Shown piece by piece: positions 8,781-15,800 of a DNA stretch of 64,000 nt (positions within the stretch are counted from its first letter, which is position 1; every line of letters starts with the position of its first letter). Under the pieces are notes generated by a model, which made no database searches, had not been told where the DNA came from, and saw nothing but the letters and a program-made list of their open reading frames with translations. The stretch comes from Cohnella algarum (GTDB lineage: Bacteria > Bacillota > Bacilli > Paenibacillales > Paenibacillaceae). The stretch covers positions 3,591,001 through 3,655,000 of the forward strand of contig NZ_JAFHKM010000002.1 in NCBI RefSeq assembly GCF_016937515.1. Reading direction: 5' to 3'. A program made the translations under genes and the position numbers.

Positions 8781-9600
8781 GCCTGCGCTTGCTTCGCTTT
8801 CGAACCCGCGAGTCAAAGGCTGGGCCAAGCTGTCCGAACGGAAATACAGGCAGCGGGAAGGCCGCTTCAAGCTGGAAGGAATTCACCTGGTCGCGGAGGC
8901 GCTCGCGGCGGGGTGGCCGCTCGAATGCGTCGTTTTCGACGAGGGGCTCGGCATTCCGGAGGAGCTGATCGGGTATGCTGATCGGGCGGATGTTGTCGAT
9001 GCCGGCGCCACGCTTCCGGCATGGATACCGGCGTCGCCCGACATTATCGCGAAGTGCAGCGAGACGGAGACGCCGCAGCCGGTATTTGCCGTGGCGCTGC
9101 GCAAGCAGGCGGAGCCGGAATGGCTTTTCCGCCAGGACGGCGGACCGGTCGTCCTGCTGGACGGCGTGCAGGATCCCGGCAACGTCGGCACGATCGTCCG
9201 CAGCGCGGCGGCGAGCGGAGCGGCGGCGGTCGTGCTCGGCCGCGGCACGGCGGACTTGTACAATGCTAAGACGCTGCGTTCGACGATGGGGGCTTTATTT
9301 TACATACCGGTGCTGGAGGCCGAGTTGCCGTCGCTGCTTTCCGAGGCGAAGGAGCGAGGCATCCCGCTGTTCGGGACCAGCCTGCGGGCGTCAGAATCCT
9401 GTTACGATTGCGATTTGTCCGGCAGTCCGTGGCTGCTGATGGGCAACGAGGGAAGCGGCCTGTCGCCCGATGTCATGGAGTACGTCGATCGTCCGATCGT
9501 CATCCCGATGACGGGGCGGACGGAATCGCTCAACGTCGCCATGGCGGCGACGGCCCTGCTGTTCGAGGCGCAGCGTCAGCGGCTTTCGCTAAGCAATTGA
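8767..9600 (+). CDS. TrmH/SpoU family RNA 2'-O-methyltransferase
   Basis: The 277-residue protein has an N-terminal substrate-binding domain (LSNPRVKGWAKLSERKYRQREGRFKLEG) and a C-terminal SPOUT knot with the three motifs: a VVLLDGVQDPGNVGTIVRSA block, MGNEGSGLSPDVM, and IPMTGRTESLNVAMAATALL. This matches the RlmB/YsgA type that methylates a ribose 2'-OH of tRNA or rRNA using SAM. The exact target nucleotide cannot be inferred. It overlaps ktrA by 14 nt. Confidence 0.9.
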   Translation: MPNLEPALASLSNPRVKGWAKLSERKYRQREGRFKLEGIHLVAEALAAGWPLECVVFDEGLGIPEELIGYADRADVVDAGATLPAWIPASPDIIAKCSETETPQPVFAVALRKQAEPEWLFRQDGGPVVLLDGVQDPGNVGTIVRSAAASGAAAVVLGRGTADLYNAKTLRSTMGALFYIPVLEAELPSLLSEAKERGIPLFGTSLRASESCYDCDLSGSPWLLMGNEGSGLSPDVMEYVDRPIVIPMTGRTESLNVAMAATALLFEAQRQRLSLSN

Positions 9601-9730
9601 AAGACATGGTTTTTCGCGTTCCGCGCCGCCATCGTTGTCATCATGTTCCTGTATGGGGCGGCCGGTTCGTTCGCAAACTAAATTTGATTCAAGGCATGAG
9701 GCTCAATCCTTCAAAAGGCGGTGAACCCGA

Positions 9731-9892
9731 ATGCAATGGATCTCTTCCATGTGGAGGAAAATGAACAACCGCGGAACGCTGATGTCGCTCCTGGCTTTGG
9801 GAGCCGGCACGACGGTCTTCGGCATCGCAAGACGGCGTAGGGCGATGCGCCGAATGAGAAGCCCGATTCAGAAATGGCTTCGGGTAAGGTAA
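9731..9892 (+). CDS. Small hypothetical protein, DUF3918/YrzQ-like
   Basis: A 53-residue frame opens with a ribosome site (AAAAGGCGGTGA) 9 nt before the ATG. The protein has one short hydrophobic segment (LMSLLALGAGTTVFGIA, residues 17-33) flanked by a very basic tail rich in Arg and Met (RRRRAMRRMR). Layout, length and glycine-rich helix resemble the DUF3918/YrzQ family of tiny Bacillales proteins. Membership is from memory of the family pattern and not proven. A likely terminator follows 3 nt after the stop, which supports a real gene. Confidence 0.6.
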   Translation: MQWISSMWRKMNNRGTLMSLLALGAGTTVFGIARRRRAMRRMRSPIQKWLRVR

Positions 9893-9895
9893 CGA

Positions 9896-9935
9896 AGAAG
9901 GCGGCAAAGCTGCGTTGGCGGCTGTGCCGCCTTCT
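9896..9935 (+). terminator. Hairpin after the small protein gene
   Basis: AGAAGGCGGCA pairs perfectly with TGCCGCCTTCT over an 18-nt loop, followed by a pyrimidine-rich CTCTTCC tail. The poly-T tract is weak, so termination efficiency is uncertain. Confidence 0.5.
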
Positions 9936-9971
9936 CTCTTCCGCTTCGAAAGTGTCTGTCGGCCCTCCGCG

Positions 9972-10037
9972 CTCCAGTTGAGTCGTGACGACTCATCTCG
10001 ACCCGTCGTCCGCAACGATCCGCACGCACTTGAGTAA
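9972..10037. repeat. Intergenic palindromic repeat, copy interrupted by the IS element
   Basis: This stretch holds the palindrome GAGTCGTGACGACTC followed by CTCGACCCGTC and CACTTGAGTAA. A near-identical copy lies at 11633-11700, immediately right of the IS element. The copy here stops at TTGAGTAA, where the IS begins, and its continuation (ATATTACTCATCTTGCC) resumes at the right IS end. Confidence 0.8.
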
Positions 10038-10279
10038 TCCCCTATGACGTTACCGTCACCGCCATAGATGAAAATGTGGTCGTACGCATCCTTTTATCCT
10101 TCTTACATTCTGGACAAACAGATAATGAACAGATCAAAAGACGGAAATTTATTGGTCCCCCGTTGAGTAATCCGTCTTATTGCAGTTTGCGAGAGCCGCC
10201 CATTGTCCCTAAAGACGCGTATAAACTCTCTCCTTTAGGACTGCATGGTCTGTTTAATCTGAAACAAGAGGGTGTTGGT
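10038..10279 (+). ncRNA. Probable IS110 bridge RNA region in the left end
   Basis: IS110-group elements encode a structured bridge RNA in the non-coding end before the transposase gene, with loops that base-pair to target and donor DNA. Here AAGACGGA (10138-10145) pairs with TCCGTCTT (10171-10178), and the enclosed loop carries TTGAGTAA at 10163-10170, identical to the left flank at the insertion site (10030-10037). A second hairpin is suggested near 10041-10067 (CTATGACG with CGTC and CATAG). The exact RNA ends and the donor-binding loop are not resolved. Confidence 0.6.
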
Positions 10280-11515
10280 ATGGATGCTGTACGTCAAATT
10301 TGTGCTGGTCTGGATGTCCATCAGGAAACCGTAGTTGCATGCGTCTTGTCGGGTTCGTTGGAACACAAACCCAAGTCCGAAATCCGCACGTTCGGTACCA
10401 CTACCCGCGAATTGCTGGAGTTGCAGGATTGGCTCGAGGAGCGCGAGTGCCGAGAGGTAGCGATGGAGAGCACCGGTGTGCTGTGGAAGCCAATATGGAA
10501 CGTCCTGGAGTCCACCTGTGAATTGACTCTCGCCAATGCACGGCAGATTCAAAAGATGCCGGGACGTAAAACCGACGTTCAAGACGCACAGTGGATCGCC
10601 CAGTTGCACCGCTGCGGGTTGGTACAACCCAGCATGGTCGCCCCACAAGAAATCCGTGAGCTTCGGGACTTGACGCGGTATCGTCGCAAACTGGTGCAGC
10701 AAACGACCTCCGAGAAGAACCGTGTTCACAAAATCTTGCAGGATGCCAACATCAAGCTCACCACCTTTATGTCCGATTTGTTTGGCGTCTCCGGCCGGGC
10801 TTTATTAGACCGACTTGTCGACGGCGAGGTATTGGAGGAGGCGGAAGTTCGCCAGCTCGTCAAATCCCAGTTGAAGAAGAAAGTCAAACCACTCATGGAC
10901 GCACTGAATGGTAAACTGCTGAAACATCATCGCGAAATGATCAAGTACCACCTGGAGCACCTGAAGTTTCTCGAGGATCAAATTGGGCGGTTAGAAGAGA
11001 AAGTTCAAGTGCTGATCCAACCATACGAAGAAGAGGTGAAATTGCTAGATACGATTCCCGGCATGGATCGCACAGCGGCAATCACGCTGCTGGCTGAAAT
11101 TACGCCTAATGCGGCTAAGCATTTCTCGTCAGATGCCAAGCTGGCCTCTTGGGTCGGTGTAGCCCCTGGGAACAACGAAAGTGCAGGCGTGAAAAAAAAA
11201 GCTAAAGCCCGTAAAGGGAACAAATATGCAAAAGGGATCTTATGCCAAGCGGCATGGGCAAACGCTAGAAGCAGCAACCGAATTGGCGACTATTTCAGGA
11301 GGGTAAGAAAGCGCCGAGGTGACCAAAAAGCAGCTGTCGCCACAGCCCATCTGATTTTGCGAATCGCCTATGCGATGCTTCGAGACCGGGTAAATTACCA
11401 GGAAATTGAATCCATCGTATTTCAGGAGTCGACCTCCAAGATGGTGGAACGTTTAACGAAACAGTTGCACCAGCTTGGATATAATGTCGATTTGAAACCT
11501 ACTGGAACAACCTAA
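10280..11515 (+). CDS. IS110 family transposase (recombinase)
   Basis: The 411-residue protein has the N-terminal DEDD RuvC-like domain (CAGLDVHQETVVACV with the first Asp, VAMESTGVLW with the Glu, KTDVQDAQWIAQL with the paired Asps), a central coiled-coil stretch (about residues 200-260) and the C-terminal transposase-20 domain (LLDTIPGMDRTAAITLL, then SAGVKKKAKARKGNKYAKG). These are the two halves of IS110 recombinases. The ATG at 10280 follows GAGGGTGTTGGT and begins exactly at the family N-terminus; open frame upstream belongs to the left end. The gene seems intact, so the element may be active. Confidence 0.93.
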   Translation: MDAVRQICAGLDVHQETVVACVLSGSLEHKPKSEIRTFGTTTRELLELQDWLEERECREVAMESTGVLWKPIWNVLESTCELTLANARQIQKMPGRKTDVQDAQWIAQLHRCGLVQPSMVAPQEIRELRDLTRYRRKLVQQTTSEKNRVHKILQDANIKLTTFMSDLFGVSGRALLDRLVDGEVLEEAEVRQLVKSQLKKKVKPLMDALNGKLLKHHREMIKYHLEHLKFLEDQIGRLEEKVQVLIQPYEEEVKLLDTIPGMDRTAAITLLAEITPNAAKHFSSDAKLASWVGVAPGNNESAGVKKKAKARKGNKYAKGILCQAAWANARSSNRIGDYFRRVRKRRGDQKAAVATAHLILRIAYAMLRDRVNYQEIESIVFQESTSKMVERLTKQLHQLGYNVDLKPTGTT

Positions 11516-11593
11516 ATTTTAAAAAAATTAGGGTTGAGATTTCGGGGTAGTGGGTCTTTTTTTTGCCTTCTTACGGCACTTCATTTTCGTATA

Positions 11594-11759
11594 AAATATT
11601 ACTCATCTTGCCGCCTCTCCACGCATGCTGTTGCTCCAGTTGAGTCGTGACGACTCATCTCGACCCGTCATCCGCAACGATTCGCACGCACTTGAGTAAA
11701 TATTACTCATCTTGCCGCCTCTCCACGCACGCCGCCTCTTCAGTTGAGTCGTGACGACC
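11594..11759. repeat. Tandem copies of the ~100-bp intergenic palindromic repeat
   Basis: One full unit (11598-11697) and part of the next are visible: ATTACTCATCTTGCCGCC at 11598 and again at 11702, CAGTTGAGTCGTGACGA at 11637 and again at 11741. The junction palindrome TGAGTAAATATTACTCA (11693-11709) is an uninterrupted version of the IS110 target. Confidence 0.85.
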
Positions 11760-11973
11760 AATTCGCTCCGCTAGCGCATGGCTTGTTCACGGCAGGAAAG
11801 GTATACTGATGATAACAATGCCGGGCTTAGGCAATGAGCATTGAACGGAAACGCAGCGATAGCTTATAAACAGCGGACTGAATGAAGGATTCATGTTGGG
11901 TTACGAACCCCAACGAGTCCGATTACATGAATTGGTTGCAAAATGACATAGAATCTCTTGTTTTAATGATGGA
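11760..11973. other. Intergenic DNA right of the IS element
   Basis: No gene or strong promoter is recognised. A small hairpin GTTGGG...CCCAAC is present near 11895-11912. The A+T content is higher than in flanking genes. Confidence 0.4.
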
Positions 11974-12636
11974 ATGGGGGAATCTTGTAAAAAAGCCGAG
12001 GGCGGAAAAGAAAAAATACAGGTCGGCCCGATCGGTTATTTGAACGAGCTCGCCTTGTTCTTTTTCGCGGGCAGCGCAATCTTTTCCGTTGACATGCTGG
12101 TCAACTTGCCGATTCGCAACGCGTTTTCAAGAGAACGGATTTTGCGCGATGTTGCGCCGCATTTCGAAGAGGTCAAGCTGATTTATCGGGAGGACCGGCC
12201 GGAATCGGTCAATATGCGGATGCTCAGGCCGCAGGCGAAGAAATTGTTCGCTCAATGCCGTTCGCCGTTCAAGGCGCTTGTGCTCGATTTGTACCGGACC
12301 TCGGATCTAGGCAATTGGAGCGCGTCCGGCAAACGAAACCTTCGCCTGTATGCGGCAGACCTCAAGCGGATCGAACCTGTCGATTTTCCCGGGACGGAGG
12401 ACTTGAAACGATTGCTCGCCGAAGAGTTTGTCGAGCGAGGCGAATGTCTTCCGCTTATTCCGACCGGCTGGAGGTTCGAGGACGACCGCAAGCATTCCTC
12501 GACAACAGCGAAAGAAAAAGCCGATTGGAGGTGCTTTCAACGCACGCCGATCGGCTTTTTCTGCGGTCCCGGGACGGGGCGGATCGTCAAAAGAAGAGGG
12601 GAAATCAAAAATAAAAATGGGCGAAATCCTAAATGA
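11974..12636 (+). CDS. Unrecognised hypothetical protein, possibly truncated
   Basis: I do not recognise this protein. Residues 20-160 look protein-like (GYLNELALFFFAGSAIFSVD, then a mixed charged region with VKLIYREDRPESVNM and LKRLLAEEFVERGE), with codon use like neighbouring genes. The first 15 residues are lysine-rich and the start at 11974 has no good ribosome site. The last 40 residues run through a strong terminator-like hairpin at 12515-12560, so the natural C-terminus is probably near residue 180 and the frame beyond is accidental. All three forward frames lack a stop through the hairpin, which leaves the end uncertain. Damage by the nearby IS insertion is possible. Confidence 0.4.
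   Translation: MGESCKKAEGGKEKIQVGPIGYLNELALFFFAGSAIFSVDMLVNLPIRNAFSRERILRDVAPHFEEVKLIYREDRPESVNMRMLRPQAKKLFAQCRSPFKALVLDLYRTSDLGNWSASGKRNLRLYAADLKRIEPVDFPGTEDLKRLLAEEFVERGECLPLIPTGWRFEDDRKHSSTTAKEKADWRCFQRTPIGFFCGPGTGRIVKRRGEIKNKNGRNPK
12515..12562 (+). terminator. Rho-independent terminator
   Basis: AAAAAGCCGAT (12515-12525) pairs perfectly with ATCGGCTTTTT (12550-12560); the 3' arm ends in five T's. The symmetric A and T tracts make it usable in both directions. Confidence 0.7.
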
Positions 12637-12874
12637 TCATTTTCTATGCGTTAAGGAAAAGAGAGAAGAGAAATAGAAATCGATAAAGCGGGTGAAGAAT
12701 TTGATAAACTCGCTTTTTTTGATTTTCTTGTTGAAGGAATTTACATCTTTTTTTAGCATTTTAATGGGTTAATATGGCAAATAATCAAACTTTTATGTTC
12801 GTTGACTTGGCCATTTCGCCATAATAAGATTTTTTCAACGTCAGACTAACTTACACAAGGAAAGGGGAACGCAA

Positions 12875-15800
12875 ATGAAACTCAAGGGGTTAAAAAGATG
12901 GACGATTTCCACGTTTTGCGGTTTGTTCATCGCCGGTTCGATTCCTATCTCAGCATCCGCGCAGTCGGCTGCCGGCGAACCGATTGAAATTTATCGCAAT
13001 TCGTTTGACGCTCCTTCCGCGATTCCGGGATGGAGCGCGACTTCCGGTTATGCGACTCTTGCGAACTCGTTGGACGAACAAAACGCCAATCCGAACGCTC
13101 ACCTGTCGATTAAAGGATCCGGCCAACCTCTATCGGTCCAATCCGATCGATTTGACGCGCAGGAGTCGACGGAGTATCGGTTTGCGGGAAAAATCAAATG
13201 GGAGAACATGACGGGGGACGTTCGATTTTCGCTCCGGTTCTACGATCGCGACGGTCAATTGCTTGCGGCCGAGAACAGCGCATGGACGGCTCCGGCGACA
13301 TCGGCCGGCGCTTGGCTGGATTTGGATTATACCGCGACGTCTCCGGCGGGCGCCGTTTCCGCGGAAGTGGCGATTGACTCGGAGGAAGCGACTTCCGGCA
13401 CGTTTTTAGTGGATGATTTGACGGTTACCGATGCGGAAAGCAAGGTCGTGTTCAGCGAGAACTTTTCGCTGTTGATGAACGTTCCGGGCTGGACGTCCAC
13501 AAGCGATAAAATGTCCGTATTGACGGATTCGGTCGACGGCAACCCTGCGCTGCTGCTGGACGATATTTATACGGTCAACGGCGAAAGCGCTTCAAGGCTT
13601 CAACTGCGGTCTGAAAAAATGCAGGTTACGGCGGGGAATTCCTATTCGTTTTCGCTTCGCGCTAACTCCGTCGCCCAGACGCACAGCTTAAACCTGAGAT
13701 TGTATTTTTATAATGAAGCCGGCGTTTCCGTCGGCGAAATTTTAGTCGGCAAAACGGCCGCGGACCTTTTAGGAAAGGGCTGGCAGGAACTGAGCTCCGC
13801 TGTCGTAACGGCGCCGGAAGGAGCGGTTTCCGCGTTATTATCGTTCGAATCCGGACATGTAAGCCGGACGAAGGCGTATTTTGACGATGTCGTCGTTTAC
13901 GAACATGCGCCTGCGGGCGATAACGGAGAAGACAACGGTTCGGGCAACGAGCCTCCGATCGGCACCGCCTTGATCAATCCCGGGTTCGAACTGGAGGCCG
14001 AAGCCGACGGAAGCGTTCCGGGCTGGACGGTGCAGCCGGCTTTGGCTTCCTATGGCGAAAGCGCCATCTCCCGTTCGATCGCGAAGTCGGGCAGCGCCAG
14101 CTTGTACTTTTACGACAAGGACAGCACTTCCGCCGGCGGGTATCGCATCTTCAGCAACCCGTTCGCCGTGAAGGAGGGCAGCAAAGTCAGCGTCGGCGCC
14201 CAAGTGTACCGCGTTCAGCAAACGCACAGCGTCGTTCTGGAAATTAATTTCTACGACGGCGAAGGGACCATCATCCAAACGATTAATAAATTGCATCCGG
14301 CAAGCGCGACGAAGGCGAACGAGTGGAATCCGATAACGAATGCGGACCAGGTTGCGCCGGCTGGCACAGTATCGGCAAGTGTATCGATTTATTCCGGTTA
14401 CGTGTCGATTACGGAAATGTATATCGATGATGTGACAGTCGACGTCGTGGAGGCGACCGCTCCGGACGATTCGTATCCGTCGGATATTCAAAACGGCGGT
14501 TTTGAAGCGGCCCCGATCGAAGGCGGAATTGCGAACTGGACCGTCGATCCGGCGGCCGCCGGAGGAACGGCAGCCTTGAATAGCGCGATCGCAAAAGAAG
14601 GCGGCCAAAGCCTGTACTTCGAAGACGCGAGCACGGAAATCGGGTTCCGCGTCATGAGCGATCCGATCGCGGCCGTGCCGGGGGATTCGGTATTGGTGTC
14701 AAGCGACGTGTACGTTCTTTCCCAGACGCATAACATCGTGCTTGAGGTCAATTTCTTTCAGCAAGACGGCAGCTCGGCCGGCGCATCGGCAACGGAGCTG
14801 TTCTCGGGCAACACGTTGGGAACCGAAAAATGGTCGACGATGCGCAAAACGGTCGAAATTCCGGCAGGCGCGGCGTACATCACCGTCTCGTTCTACTCCG
14901 GCAATCCGAGCTTGACGAAGGCTTATTTCGACAACGTCACGATCTCGGTCATGCCGAAAGAAACGCCGCTTGCGCGCGAATATGGCGCTCCCGTCGATTT
15001 GGGAGCGATGGTCGACGTAAGCCTGGGTCAAGCGGGAGCCATTCAAACGCTTGAAAACGGCGACAACGAGGTATATTTCGTGACGAACGGCAAGCCGGGC
15101 ACTTTCTTTGTGCTCGACGGAGATACCGGGGAACTGAAATTTTCCGAAGTGATTCCGAATACCATTGCCACGTGGGCGATGACGATCGGCGACGATCAAA
15201 ACGTGTATTTCTCGGGCACGGAAGACGGCGAGCTGTATCGTTACGATTCGGTCAAACGGGAAGTCGAAGCGTTGGGCAACAATACGACGGATAACTGGAC
15301 ATGGGATCTGGCTGCGATTGACGGCAAAATATACGGCGGCACGTACAATTCGCTGACGCACGGAAAATTGTACGAGTACGACGTAGCCAATCGCGCGTTT
15401 CGCAATTACGGGGTCGTAGAACCGGGACAGCAGTACGTTCGGGGCATTGCGGTGGACGATCGGTATCTTTATGCCGCAATGGGAACGACGGTCCGATTGT
15501 ACAAGGTCGATCGGATTACGGGCGAAAAAACCGAAATCCCGATTCCCGGATATTCGGGGACGACGGGAACGATGGGGGCGGTCTATGTCCTCAACGGCAA
15601 AATTTTCGCCGCGGTGAGCACACAAAAAATGGTCGTTATCGATGCGGCAACCGGCGCGGTCGATGCGGAGTTTTCCTACAACGACATGTTCTCCGAACCG
15701 GATCCGAAAAACGGGAATTTGGTCTACTACAAATACAACACTTCGCTGTATTCGTACGATATGGAGGCCAAGAAAACGGCGCCAATCGAGTTGGACGCTT

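Larger units (their letters stand above)
10038..11595 (+). mobile_element. IS110-family insertion sequence
   Basis: The element is about 1.56 kb with one transposase gene, a 240-nt non-coding left end and a short right end. Boundaries were inferred by comparing with the uninterrupted paralogous repeat at 11693-11709, which reads TGAGTAAATATTACTCA; the interrupted copy has TGAGTAA on the left and AAATATTACTCA on the right. An AA (or AT) is shared at both junctions, so ends are uncertain by two bases. No terminal inverted repeats and no target-site duplication are visible, as expected for IS110 elements. Insertion is into the centre of a palindrome. Confidence 0.85.

Noticed and set aside
10076..10279. 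Upstream extension of the IS110 transposase
   Set aside because: The reading frame is open, but the family N-terminus begins at 10280 and this DNA has hairpin structure consistent with the bridge RNA.
10030..11600. Target-site duplication and terminal inverted repeats of the IS
   Set aside because: None seen beyond a two-base overlap, as expected for IS110 elements.
11760..11973. Small RNA or tRNA gene
   Set aside because: No cloverleaf, promoter plus terminator pair or conserved family was found.
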